This document shows positions 1 through 8,235 of a stretch of DNA of 48,232 nt, one piece after another (the stretch's first letter is position 1; each line of letters starts with the position of its first letter). The stretch lies in NCBI RefSeq assembly GCF_003863365.1, contig NZ_RQXT01000056.1:1-48232 (forward strand). The letters run 5' to 3'. The translations under genes were made by a program, and so were the position numbers. The notes below the pieces were generated by a model. It did not search any database. It was not told the origin of the DNA and saw only the letters and a list, made by a program, of their open reading frames with translations. This DNA comes from Mesorhizobium tamadayense (lineage in GTDB: Bacteria > Pseudomonadota > Alphaproteobacteria > Rhizobiales > Rhizobiaceae).

Positions 1-133
1 TATGGATGGGCACTAAGCTAGGCGCAATTCCAGGAAAAGTGTGCATCGGGTTTCCGTCCGGAATAGCGTAAAAACAAATAATTAGTGAAGCCCGAGCCAC
101 GCAAAATCGCGAGCCGCCGAATGGAGGAGTCTT

Positions 134-568
134 ATGCTGCGCCGTGACATTTTCCGAGCCAGCCTTGCCGGAGCAGTGGGTCTTTTCAGCCTGCGCCGGG
201 CGAGCGCCGCCACTGGCGAGGAAAGGCTGAAGGTCGCCTATCACCTCAGCGACGCCGACAAGGTGAATTTCGTCCTCGGCAACATCAAGAACCATTATGA
301 GGGCACCGGCGGCAATGTCGAAATCGTGCTGGTCGTGCACGGTCCGGCCCTTGCGGCCTTCAAGGCGAAGAGCGCTTCCGGCGCGACGTCCAGCCGGTTT
401 GCCGGCCTCGTCCAGCAGGGGCTCGTTCCACAGGCCTGCGGCAATACCATGCACGGCATGGACATCACGCTTGCCGACCTGCTCGCCGGCTTCCAGGTCG
501 CCGACAAGGGCGGCGTCGTAAAGCTCGCGGAGTTGCAGCGCCAGGGCTATGTCTATCTCCGGCCCTGA
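134..568 (+). CDS. Exported DsrE/DsrF-like family protein
   Basis: The 144-residue product starts with an Arg-Arg signal (LRRDIF, then a hydrophobic stretch ending near ASA at residues 23-26), so it is probably exported, perhaps by Tat. The rest is a compact alpha/beta domain of the DsrE/DsrF/TusD-like sulfur-relay fold: a beta strand near 'KVAYHLSD', a second strand 'EIVLVVHG', and a Cys near residue 101 (QACGNTM) at the place where many family members carry their sulfur-accepting Cys. GGAGG lies just upstream of the ATG. It stands alone, without other sulfur-oxidation genes, so the substrate is unknown. The family call rests on recognising the fold pattern; a role in periplasmic thiol or sulfur handling is inference. 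Confidence 0.75.
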   Translation: MLRRDIFRASLAGAVGLFSLRRASAATGEERLKVAYHLSDADKVNFVLGNIKNHYEGTGGNVEIVLVVHGPALAAFKAKSASGATSSRFAGLVQQGLVPQACGNTMHGMDITLADLLAGFQVADKGGVVKLAELQRQGYVYLRP

Positions 569-652
569 TTTCGCGCCCTGATCTTGTCTTGACTTGAACG
601 CCCGGCCGGCAAGCGTCTTCCAATTGCCGGCGCAAGTCCCGGAGGTATCGAC

Positions 653-1438
653 GTGCCAGCTGACCCGACCACACTTGTCATTTCCGACCTTGCCGGCAAG
701 GCGGTGCTGGTCACCGGCGCGTCGACAGGGATCGGCGCCGCGCTCGCCCAGGCCTATGCCCGGCAGAATTGCCGCGTCGCCCTGCATTACAATTCGAGCT
801 GGGAAGCCGCCGACAAGCTCGCCCGGTCGATCCGCGACGGCGGCGGCGAGGTATTCCTGACCCAGGGAGATTTTTCGGTTCCCGCCGACGTCGAGCGTGT
901 GGTCGAGGAGAGCGCGCAACATTTCGGCCGGCTCGACGGGCTGGTCAACAATGCCGGTGGCATGCTCGGCCGCGTCGCCTATGCCGACCAGACCGAGGCG
1001 CATTACGATGCGGTGATGGACCTCAACGCGCGATCGGTGCTGACCGCCTCGCGCAAGGCGATCCCTTGGCTGAAGCGCCAGGGCGGTTTCATCATCAACA
1101 CCTCCTCGATCGCCGCCCGCAATGGCGCCGGCGGCGGGGCCGGCCTCTACGGCTCGTCCAAGGCCTTCGTCTCCAACGTGACGCGCGGCATGGCAAAGGA
1201 GCTGATCGGCTTCGGCATCCGCGTCAACGCCGTGGCGCCCGGCACCATCCTGACGCCGTTCCACGAACGCTATTCGAGCGCGGAGCAGATGAAGGCCATG
1301 GTTGCGACCATACCGCAGGGCCGCGCCGGAACGGCGCAGGATTGCGTCGGCGCCTATCTGTTTCTGTCCTCCGACCTCTTGAGCGGCTACATCATCGGCC
1401 AGGTGATCGAGGTAAATGGCGGCCAGTTGATGCCGTGA
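653..1438 (+). CDS. SDR family oxidoreductase (FabG-like)
   Basis: A 261-residue classical short-chain dehydrogenase/reductase. The cofactor motif TGASTGIG lies near residues 21-28, NNAGG near 98, the catalytic Ser in the 'NTSSIAA' stretch, and YxxxK as YGSSK near residue 166. The C-terminal 'GQVIEVNGGQ' is typical of FabG-like enzymes. The GTG start is chosen because GGAGG sits 8 bases upstream. It would reduce a ketone or oxidise an alcohol using NAD(P)H in the cytosol. The substrate cannot be read from the sequence, and the neighbours are a DsrE protein and an ABM monooxygenase, which do not define a pathway. Confidence 0.85.
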   Translation: MPADPTTLVISDLAGKAVLVTGASTGIGAALAQAYARQNCRVALHYNSSWEAADKLARSIRDGGGEVFLTQGDFSVPADVERVVEESAQHFGRLDGLVNNAGGMLGRVAYADQTEAHYDAVMDLNARSVLTASRKAIPWLKRQGGFIINTSSIAARNGAGGGAGLYGSSKAFVSNVTRGMAKELIGFGIRVNAVAPGTILTPFHERYSSAEQMKAMVATIPQGRAGTAQDCVGAYLFLSSDLLSGYIIGQVIEVNGGQLMP

Positions 1439-1526
1439 GCCGGGACCGGCATACTCTTCGCGCATAAATGAGATTTGATGCGCTTGGCGTTTGGTCAAAC
1501 GCCAGGCGGCGAAAGGGAGACCGGGA

Positions 1527-1838
1527 ATGTTCGGACTGATCGGCAAGATGCGGGCAGCACGCGGCCAGCGCGACGCGGTGATCGACGTGCTGCGCGAAAG
1601 CACCGCTGCGCTCCCCGGCTGCCTGAACTACATCATCGCCACCGACCCGGCCGATGCCGACGCGATCTGGGTCACCGAGGTGTGGACCGACCAGGCAAGC
1701 CACAAGGCATCGCTGCAATTGCCGGAAGTCCAGGCGGCGATTGCCAGGGCGCGCCCGTTCATCGGCGGCTTCGAATTCCAGGTCGAGACCCATCCGGTCG
1801 GCGGCTTCGGCCTCTCCGTCCCCGAGAACAGCGGCTGA
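1527..1838 (+). CDS. Antibiotic biosynthesis monooxygenase (ABM) domain protein
   Basis: A small protein of 103 residues with the dimeric ferredoxin-like ABM fold: 'MFGLIGKMRA', then a Gly/Pro turn and 'YIIATDPADADAIWVTEVW', then a helix, then 'RPFIGGFEF'. Proteins of this type (YgiN, quinol monooxygenases) act on quinols or aromatic compounds without metal or cofactor, but others in the family have no known activity. The ATG at 1527 follows a GGGAG site, which favours it over upstream in-frame starts. It lies 88 bp after an SDR gene in the same direction and could be cotranscribed with it. Confidence 0.75.
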   Translation: MFGLIGKMRAARGQRDAVIDVLRESTAALPGCLNYIIATDPADADAIWVTEVWTDQASHKASLQLPEVQAAIARARPFIGGFEFQVETHPVGGFGLSVPENSG

Positions 1839-1916
1839 GGGCGAGACCGGCACGAATAGAACCTTTCCGCGGGGAAATGGGTTCGCATTTGTCCTTGCCC
1901 GGTCTAAGAGCCGGAT

Positions 1917-3020
1917 ATGGACTCTTCGCCGGAACGATCGTCCCCGGAACAACCGCCCATTGAACGCATGGCGCGGCTGCGCCAGCCGCAGCAGTGGCTG
2001 GTGCTGGTGGTGTTCTCGCTGCTCTTCGCCGGCGCGCTGGAATTGGCCGCCCTGCCTGCGGCGCTGCTGATCGGCCCGATGCTGGGGGCGATCCTGGCCG
2101 GCACTAATGGCGCCACGGTGCGCGTGCCCCGCCCGCTGTTCGGTTCGGCGCAGGCCGTTGTCGGCTGCCTCGTCGCCGCCTCGATCTCCGCCGACATATT
2201 TCCTGTCTTCTACAACGAATGGCCGCTGTTTCTCGGTGCCGTGGTGGCGACCGTCACGGCCTCCAGTCTGCTCGGCTGGCTGATCAGCCGCTGGCGCATC
2301 CTGCCCGGCAGCACCGCCGTCTGGGGTTCCTCGCCGGGCGCGGCGACCGCCATGGTGCTGATGGCCGGCGCCTTCGGCGCCGATCAGCGTCTCGTCGCCT
2401 TCATGCAATATCTGCGCGTCATCTTCGTCTCGATGACGGCGGCGCTGGTCGCCAAGATGTGGGTCGACACATCGGGCGTAGAGGTGCCGCCCATCGTCTG
2501 GTTTCCGCCGATTGATCCGCTCGCCTTCGCCGCCACCATCGGCATTGCAATCGTCGGTGGCCTGCTCGGAAAGTTGCTCAGGCTGCCCTCGCCCTTCTTC
2601 CTCGGCACCTTCATCTTCGGTGCCGTGGTGCATCTGGGCTTCGGCGTGCCGATGCAGTTGCCGCCCTGGCTGCTGGCGGTCAGCTACGCCATGGTCGGCT
2701 GGTCGATCGGGCTGAACTTCACCCGGCCGATCCTGAGCCACGCGGCGCGCGCGCTGCCACAGATCATCGCCTCGATCGTGGCGCTGATCGCCTTCTGCGG
2801 CGGCATGGCGTTCGTCATCAGCCGCGTGCTCGGCATCGACCCGCTGACCGCCTATCTCGCGACCAGCCCCGGCGGCATGGACAGCGTTGCCATCGTCGCC
2901 GCCGCCGCGCGGAACGTCGACATCTCCTTCGTCATGGCGCTGCAATCGGCCCGTTTCCTCGTCGTGCTGCTCATTGGGCCAAGCGTAGCCAAGCTGGTGG
3001 CGCGAAACGTTAGGGACTGA
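1917..3020 (+). CDS. AbrB/AmoA-like integral membrane protein
   Basis: A 367-residue, very hydrophobic protein built as two similar halves, each with glycine-rich repeats such as 'ALLIGPMLGAILAG' and 'SPGAATAMVLMAGAFG' / 'TSPGGMDSVAIVAAA'. This is the family annotated as AbrB or 'ammonia monooxygenase' (Pfam AmoA-type, PF05145). It is unrelated to the soluble DNA-binding AbrB and to true ammonia monooxygenase. About ten membrane segments are visible. E. coli AbrB affects aidB expression by an unknown route, and the molecular function of the family is not established. It is followed 34 bp later by an SDR gene on the same strand. Confidence 0.75.
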   Translation: MDSSPERSSPEQPPIERMARLRQPQQWLVLVVFSLLFAGALELAALPAALLIGPMLGAILAGTNGATVRVPRPLFGSAQAVVGCLVAASISADIFPVFYNEWPLFLGAVVATVTASSLLGWLISRWRILPGSTAVWGSSPGAATAMVLMAGAFGADQRLVAFMQYLRVIFVSMTAALVAKMWVDTSGVEVPPIVWFPPIDPLAFAATIGIAIVGGLLGKLLRLPSPFFLGTFIFGAVVHLGFGVPMQLPPWLLAVSYAMVGWSIGLNFTRPILSHAARALPQIIASIVALIAFCGGMAFVISRVLGIDPLTAYLATSPGGMDSVAIVAAAARNVDISFVMALQSARFLVVLLIGPSVAKLVARNVRD

Positions 3021-3054
3021 TCCGCAGTATCAATGCAAGGGGAGGAGAATACCA

Positions 3055-3819
3055 ATGAGCCGCCGCTTGAACGCCATCGACCTCTCTGGCCGTGTCGCCG
3101 TGGTGACGGGCGGCGCGCAAGGCATCGGCCTTGCGGTTGCTCGCCGCCTGCTGTCGTCAGGCGCAAGCGTCGCCATCTGGGACATCGACCAGGCCGCGAT
3201 GACGAGCGCCGTGACCGAGCTTGCGCCGCTTGGCCGCGTGGAAGCCTTCCTTTGCGACCAGTCGCAGATCGAGGCGGTCGACCGCGCCGCGACCGAGACC
3301 GATCGGGTGCTTGGGCCCGTCGATCTCCTCGTCAACAATGCCGGCATCGCCGGGCCTGCCGCGAGCGTGGTGGACTACGAGCCCGCCGCCTGGCGGCAGA
3401 TCGTCGACATCGACCTGAACGGCGTCTTCTATTGCTGCAGGCGACTGGTGCCCGGCATGATCGCGCGCAACTACGGCCGCATCGTCAACGTCGCGTCTGT
3501 GGCCGGCAAGGAGGGCAATCCCAACGCCGCCGCCTATTCGGCCGCCAAGGCCGGCGTGCTGGCGCTGACCAAGTCGCTCGGCAAGGAGCTCGCCGGCCAT
3601 GACATCGCCGTCAACGCGCTGACCCCCTCGCCCGCCCGCACCCGCATCCTCGAACAGCTCACCGAGGCCCAGGTGACCTACATGCTGGGCAAGGTGCCGC
3701 GGGGCAGGTTCGTGGAGGTGGAAGAGGCAGCGGCGATGGTCGCCTTCATGCTCTCGGACGAGAATTCCTTTACCACCGGCGCCACCTTCGATCTTTCCGG
3801 CGGGCGCGCCACCTACTGA
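3055..3819 (+). CDS. SDR family oxidoreductase
   Basis: A 254-residue classical SDR with TGGAQGIG near residues 19-26, NNAGIAG near 96, the catalytic Ser in 'VNVASVAG', YSAAK near 158 and a C-terminal 'TGATFDLSGGRATY'. A strong GGGGAGGAG site precedes the ATG. It belongs to the 3-oxoacyl-ACP-reductase-like group, but such enzymes act on many sugars, alcohols and aromatic diols, so the substrate is open. It is distinct from the SDR at 653: the N-terminal motifs and tails differ, so the two are not a tandem duplication. Confidence 0.85.
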   Translation: MSRRLNAIDLSGRVAVVTGGAQGIGLAVARRLLSSGASVAIWDIDQAAMTSAVTELAPLGRVEAFLCDQSQIEAVDRAATETDRVLGPVDLLVNNAGIAGPAASVVDYEPAAWRQIVDIDLNGVFYCCRRLVPGMIARNYGRIVNVASVAGKEGNPNAAAYSAAKAGVLALTKSLGKELAGHDIAVNALTPSPARTRILEQLTEAQVTYMLGKVPRGRFVEVEEAAAMVAFMLSDENSFTTGATFDLSGGRATY

Positions 3820-3899
3820 TCCTTCGTGCCGGCTTCAATTCGCTCCCCGCTGCAGAGGCCGGTGGAGGCTCGGCTTCTGCATGAGCTCCAAAAAATACT

Positions 3900-3914
3900 T
3901 GACTCAGTTACTCA
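3900..3914. promoter_or_regulatory. Candidate iron-responsive (RirA/IRO-type) box upstream of the siderophore receptor
   Basis: The sequence TGA-CTCAGTTAC-TCA matches the TGA-N9-TCA core described for RirA-controlled genes in rhizobia. It lies 51 bases upstream of the receptor start. The flank to the right, TCATATTT, is shared with the similar box at 7335-7349 upstream of the siderophore-interacting protein. The assignment is inference from the motif, its position and the matching pair; chance matches of this short core are expected in 48 kb. Confidence 0.5.
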
Positions 3915-3964
3915 TATTTGAGAGCGCGGGAGCGCAATCAAACATGAGTATTGGAGAAGAGTTT

Positions 3965-6106
3965 ATGCGCGAGCGGCCGAAAACATGGCGCCTAGGGACA
4001 TGGCGCCCAAGGACACGGTGCCGAGCGATATCATTGCTGGCGGGCACCGCGCTCCTCGGCCAGGCCTGGCCGGCGATTGCGCAGGAGAGCGGAGACGCCA
4101 CCGTTCTCGGCAAGATCGAGGTGACCGCCGAAAGCAATGAGATCCTGGTGCAGGACGGCTATGTCGCCAAGAAGGACCGCATCGGCACCAAGGTGGACAC
4201 GCCGATCGTCAAGATCCCGCAGGCCGTCTCGGTCGTGACACAGAAGCAGATCGAGGACCAGAAGCCGCGCACGCTGAACGATGCGCTGGGCTACACGGCG
4301 AGCGCCAATCCCAACAGCTTCGGCTTCGACACGCGTTACGACGCCTTCTTCCTGCGCGGCTTCCAGGCCTTCTACAACGGCATGTTCCGCGACGGGCTGC
4401 GCCAGTACAACGGCCCCTCGGCCTGGTTCAAGACCGAGCCCTACGGCATCGAGGGCGTCACCATCCTGAAGGGGCCGGCGTCGTCGCTTTACGGCGTCAG
4501 CGGCCCGGGCGGCATCGTCAACGTCGTCACCAAGCGGCCCAAGGATGAGCCGTTCCACGAGATCGAATTGCTGGCCGGCGAGCACAACCGCTTCCAGGCG
4601 GCCCTCGATGCCACCGGGCCGGTCAACGACGACGGCAGCATCCTTTACCGCTTCACCAGCCTCGGCCTTCTGACCGAGACCGACCTGCCCGCCTATCCCG
4701 ACGACAAGCTTTATCTGGCGCCGGCCGTCACCTTCAAGCCGGACGAGGACACCAGGCTCACCATCCTCGGCGAATATTCGAAGTCGGTCACCGACGGCAC
4801 CGCCGCCTTCTACAACTCTGCCTATGGCGCGCTGTCGAACGTCTATGAAGGCGATCCTGCCTGGAATGACTTCAGCCAGGATCAGGGCCGCATCGGCTAC
4901 GAATTCGAGCACCGCTTCAACGACTGGCTGACGGTGCGGCAAAACCTCCGGTACAACGCCGTCGACAGCGACATTGAATACAGCGGCCACTATTCGCTCG
5001 GCGCCGAGCAGCCGCTGCAGCGCTATTGGGGCCACTATACCGAGAAGATGAAGAACTTCGTCGTCGACAACATGGCGCTGCTCGAGTTCGACACGGGTAC
5101 GGTGCGGCACACCGCGGTCGGCGGCATCGACTATGCCTGGTCGGGCTACGACGCGGGCAGCGGGCTTTCCTATGTCTCGGTCGAAGACATCAAGTCAGCG
5201 CCCGTTCCCCATTCCGGCGGCCAGCAGATGAACGAGCTCGGCGTCTACCTGCACGACCAGATGGAGTGGAACGACTTCACGCTGTTCACCAGCGGCCGCT
5301 ACGACTGGGTCGACACCACCTCGACGGCGGCCGATTTCAGCCAGTCGAAACAGAAGGACAGCGCCTTCTCCGGCCGGCTCGGCCTTTCCTATTGGACCGA
5401 ATGGGGCATCATCCCCTACATCAACTATTCGACCTCGTTCTCGCCCAACATCGGCTTCGTCTATGACGACATCACAAGCACTGTCGGCCGCGTCGCTCGC
5501 CCGACCATCGCGACGCAGAAGGAGATCGGCGTCAAATATGAGGTCCCGGATCACAACGCGACCGTCAGCGCGGCCTTGTTCGACATAGACCAGAAGGACG
5601 GCGTCGTCTTCGACGCCTCGACCGGCATCAACAAGCAGCGCCAGCTCGACCTCAACTCGCGCGGCGTCGAATTGGAAGCCAACGCCTCCCTCGACAACGG
5701 CTTCAGCGTCATCGCTTCCTATACCTATCTGCGCATGAAGATCGAACGCGGCGCGGAAGGCACCGTCGGCAAGCAGCTGTCGGCGACGCCGAACCACATC
5801 CTGTCGCTCTGGGGCCATTACCAGTTCGAGAACGACACGCTGGCGGGGCTCGGGCTCGGCGCCGGCGTGCGCTTCGCCGGCGCCAGCTACGGCGACGACA
5901 CCAACACCTTCAAGAACGATGCGCGCGCCTTCGTCGACGCGTCTGTGTCCTATGATTTCGGCTACCGCAATCCCAAGCTCGAAGGCGTCAAGCTGCAGGT
6001 CAACGCCAAGAACCTGTTCGACAACCGGCAGGCAATCTGCTCGGCCGGCTATTGCTACCGCGATGAAGGCCGTTCACTGTTCGGCAGCCTGCGCTACCGC
6101 TTCTGA
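3965..6106 (+). CDS. TonB-dependent siderophore receptor
   Basis: An outer-membrane ferric-siderophore importer of 713 residues. An N-terminal signal peptide ends near 'AIAQE'. The plug domain carries 'VDTPIVKIPQAVSVVTQKQIED' type sequence (residues ~70-90) and 'GVTILKGPASSLYGVSGPGGIVN', both hallmarks of FhuA/FoxA/FpvA-like receptors. The beta barrel ends in '...FGSLRYRF' with the terminal Phe typical of barrel insertion. The ATG at 3965 is preferred because GGAGAAGAG precedes it and the predicted protein then begins with a positively charged signal sequence. The convergent gene at 6161 encodes a siderophore-interacting reductase. A possible RirA box lies upstream at 3900. The siderophore type is not evident from sequence. 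Confidence 0.9.
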   Translation: MRERPKTWRLGTWRPRTRCRAISLLAGTALLGQAWPAIAQESGDATVLGKIEVTAESNEILVQDGYVAKKDRIGTKVDTPIVKIPQAVSVVTQKQIEDQKPRTLNDALGYTASANPNSFGFDTRYDAFFLRGFQAFYNGMFRDGLRQYNGPSAWFKTEPYGIEGVTILKGPASSLYGVSGPGGIVNVVTKRPKDEPFHEIELLAGEHNRFQAALDATGPVNDDGSILYRFTSLGLLTETDLPAYPDDKLYLAPAVTFKPDEDTRLTILGEYSKSVTDGTAAFYNSAYGALSNVYEGDPAWNDFSQDQGRIGYEFEHRFNDWLTVRQNLRYNAVDSDIEYSGHYSLGAEQPLQRYWGHYTEKMKNFVVDNMALLEFDTGTVRHTAVGGIDYAWSGYDAGSGLSYVSVEDIKSAPVPHSGGQQMNELGVYLHDQMEWNDFTLFTSGRYDWVDTTSTAADFSQSKQKDSAFSGRLGLSYWTEWGIIPYINYSTSFSPNIGFVYDDITSTVGRVARPTIATQKEIGVKYEVPDHNATVSAALFDIDQKDGVVFDASTGINKQRQLDLNSRGVELEANASLDNGFSVIASYTYLRMKIERGAEGTVGKQLSATPNHILSLWGHYQFENDTLAGLGLGAGVRFAGASYGDDTNTFKNDARAFVDASVSYDFGYRNPKLEGVKLQVNAKNLFDNRQAICSAGYCYRDEGRSLFGSLRYRF

Positions 6107-6160
6107 GGCGCGACTGCCGAAAGACGGGCGGCGAGGACAAATCCACTTTCGTGGATTGGC

Positions 6161-7234
6161 CTATTCCTCGCCGCCCCCGCCTTGCGCGCCCCGTCGCCAA
6201 TAGGCGGTGACCAGGTGCCGGTCGCGCGGTAGGCCCCACTCCTTGCGCACGATCCTGCGGATCTCGCGAAAATCGGCGAACTCGCACCCGGCCCAGACAA
6301 AGAGATCGTCGGGACGGGCCTGTTGATCGCGCTCGCGCAGCGCCGCCGGCAACAGACCGGCACAACCGGCTTCGCGGCCATGCCGATACAGCCAGGTGAT
6401 CTCGATATTCTCGCCCTCGGTCAACACGATACGGTCCTCGGGACCATCGACTTCGATCAGCGCCTCTGCACGAGCCGACCGCGGAACCTCTTCCAGGATC
6501 CGGCCGATGGCGGGAAGCGCCGTATCGTCGCCGACCAGAAGCAGGTTTTGCGCCTCCGGCACGCCACCGCCGCCGGGGCCGATCATGCCGATAACGTCGC
6601 CCGCCCGCGCGTTTTGCGCGAAAGCCGCTGCCGGGGTTTCGGTGCCGGGATGCAGCACGAAGTCGGCGTCGAGCCAGCCGCCGGCGACATCCAGCGCACG
6701 GATCGTGTAGACGCGGACGGTGAGCGCATCCTCTCCCGACGGCCACACGATCATGCCGTCGGCGCCCATGGAGGGCCAGACCGGCTGCCGCCCGGCCGGC
6801 GGCAATAGGAGCCGCACATGCAGCCCGCCATGGGCGAAGCGGCCGAGGTCGGGTCCTGAGAAGCGCACGCGCTGCATATGCGGCGACAGTCGCGTTGAGG
6901 ATTGCAGGGTGATCTCGCGGAAGAAAACGGGCGTGCCGGTATCCCTGCCGTCGCCTTGCCAGCGCAGGCCGTTGGTGGTCCCCAACTGCCCTGCGATATG
7001 ACCTGCGACGATCATCTTCATGTAAGACAGGCAGGTCTCGTCTTGCGCCGCGACCCGGATCAGCATGCCGCCGTCTCCGAAAGCGGCGCGCAGGGAGCCG
7101 TAATGCATGCGGAGCTCCCACTGATCCGTGGTGCCGCTATCGATCTCGCAGTCGCTGTGTTCGGCGCGCAACCTGTCCATGACCGCCCGTGTGGCGTCGT
7201 TGCGGATTAAGGTTTGCGCGCTGAGCTGAACCAT
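6161..7234 (-). CDS. Siderophore-interacting flavoreductase (DUF2218 + ViuB/SIP domains)
   Basis: A 357-residue two-domain protein. Residues ~1-100 are a DUF2218 domain ('WELRMHYGSLRAAFGDGGMLI'). Residues ~115-350 are the FAD-binding and C-terminal domains of siderophore-interacting proteins: 'RVRFSGPDLGRFAHGG', the flavin-binding stretch 'RVYTIRALD' (RxYTxR), 'LVGDDTALPAIGRIL' and 'FVWAGCEFADFREIRR'. Members such as ViuB and FpoB-like SIPs release iron from ferric siderophores in the cytosol by reduction. The internal ATG at 7234 is chosen over an upstream TTG. It converges on the siderophore receptor, matching uptake followed by reductive release. A candidate RirA box lies 101 bases upstream of the start. 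Confidence 0.87.
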   Translation of the reverse strand: MVQLSAQTLIRNDATRAVMDRLRAEHSDCEIDSGTTDQWELRMHYGSLRAAFGDGGMLIRVAAQDETCLSYMKMIVAGHIAGQLGTTNGLRWQGDGRDTGTPVFFREITLQSSTRLSPHMQRVRFSGPDLGRFAHGGLHVRLLLPPAGRQPVWPSMGADGMIVWPSGEDALTVRVYTIRALDVAGGWLDADFVLHPGTETPAAAFAQNARAGDVIGMIGPGGGGVPEAQNLLLVGDDTALPAIGRILEEVPRSARAEALIEVDGPEDRIVLTEGENIEITWLYRHGREAGCAGLLPAALRERDQQARPDDLFVWAGCEFADFREIRRIVRKEWGLPRDRHLVTAYWRRGAQGGGGEE

Positions 7235-7334
7235 CGCTAGGCCTTTCGACAAAGATTGAGCGATACGGCCATCGCGGGCCTACTCCATCGTCAGGCGGAC
7301 ATGCCACAGCGCCGGCGACGTTTCCATAAAAAGA

Positions 7335-7349
7335 TGACAAATGGAGTCA
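7335..7349. promoter_or_regulatory. Candidate iron-responsive (RirA/IRO-type) box upstream of the siderophore-interacting protein
   Basis: TGA-CAAATGGAG-TCA, again TGA-N9-TCA, followed by the same TCATATTT right flank as the box at 3900. It sits in the 220-bp region between the SIP gene start (7234, leftward) and the esterase 3' end. The pairing with the receptor box supports joint iron control of uptake and release. Binding is not shown by the sequence. Confidence 0.5.
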
Positions 7350-7454
7350 TATTTTTGGGAGAATGGCCGCCTGCGGATGAACGGATCTCAGGCGATGATC
7401 AGGCTCGCGATCCGGTGGCTTCGACAAAGCGGCGGATCGGGTGGGGCGTGGCCA

Positions 7455-8231
7455 TCAATCGATCCTGCGCATCAGGTCGTCGTCCAGCCAGCGGCCGAAG
7501 AAATAGACGAGTTGCTTGTGCCACCATGGCCAGTCATGGCTGACGTCGCCGCCCCAATAGTCGACCCAGGCCGGGATGGATTTCTCGCGCAGCACTTGCT
7601 CCAGCTCGCGCGTTTCGACAAGCATGCGCTCTTCCCAGGCGCCCTGCCCGCAGCAGAAGATCAGCCTGAGCCCTTTCAGCCGCCCGAGCAGCTTCTGGTC
7701 GACGATGCCCGGCAGATAGTCGAGCGGCGAGTTGAAAAAGATGCTGCCCTCCAGCGCCCGGCCGAAGAAGTCGCGGGTCGAATAGACGCCCGACAGCGAG
7801 ATCGCGCCGCTGGCCAGCTCCGGAAAGCGGAACACGAAATTCGATGAGTGGTAGCCGCCCATGGAGCAGCCGCAGAACAGCGGCTTGAGAGTGCGTCCGC
7901 CATTGGCCTTGGCGGCAACCGACTGCAGCTCCGGCAGCGCCTCCTCGCGCACATAGCGGAAATAGGCCTCGTGGCGGGCGATGCGATGAGCGGGGTCGCC
8001 AAGCTTGTCGAAGAAGGATTCCGAATCGATGCCGTCGAGCGTGAACAGCTGGATACGGCCGGTGTCGATGAATTCGGCAAGTGCTGCGACACCGCCCGAA
8101 TCCTCGAACTGATAGAAACGCCCCTGCGAGGTCGGGAACACCACCACCGGCCGCCCGGCATGGCCGTAGCGCTTGTATTCCATGTCGCGGCCGAGGTTGC
8201 GGGCATGCCCCTTGTGATAGGAAACGTCCAT
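7455..8231 (-). CDS. Esterase family alpha/beta hydrolase paired with ATP-grasp enzyme
   Basis: A 258-residue hydrolase of the esterase-D / antigen-85-like type. The nucleophile elbow is G-C-S-M-G-G with Ser123. An oxyanion-side stretch 'VVVFPTSQGRFYQFED' lies near residues 29-44, and a His near the C terminus (SHDWPWW) completes the likely triad. No signal peptide is seen, so it acts in the cytosol. Its ATG follows the stop of the upstream ATP-grasp gene by only 4 bases, so the two are translated as a unit. The close coupling suggests the hydrolase acts on, or edits, the product of the ATP-grasp ligase. Neither substrate is evident. Confidence 0.82.
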   Translation of the reverse strand: MDVSYHKGHARNLGRDMEYKRYGHAGRPVVVFPTSQGRFYQFEDSGGVAALAEFIDTGRIQLFTLDGIDSESFFDKLGDPAHRIARHEAYFRYVREEALPELQSVAAKANGGRTLKPLFCGCSMGGYHSSNFVFRFPELASGAISLSGVYSTRDFFGRALEGSIFFNSPLDYLPGIVDQKLLGRLKGLRLIFCCGQGAWEERMLVETRELEQVLREKSIPAWVDYWGGDVSHDWPWWHKQLVYFFGRWLDDDLMRRID

Positions 8232-8235
8232 CGCC

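Noticed and set aside
1392..2945. 517-codon minus-strand frame
   Set aside because: It is antisense to the ABM and AbrB-type genes, has a His/Asp/Arg-rich low-complexity composition typical of GC-rich antisense frames, and shows no domain.
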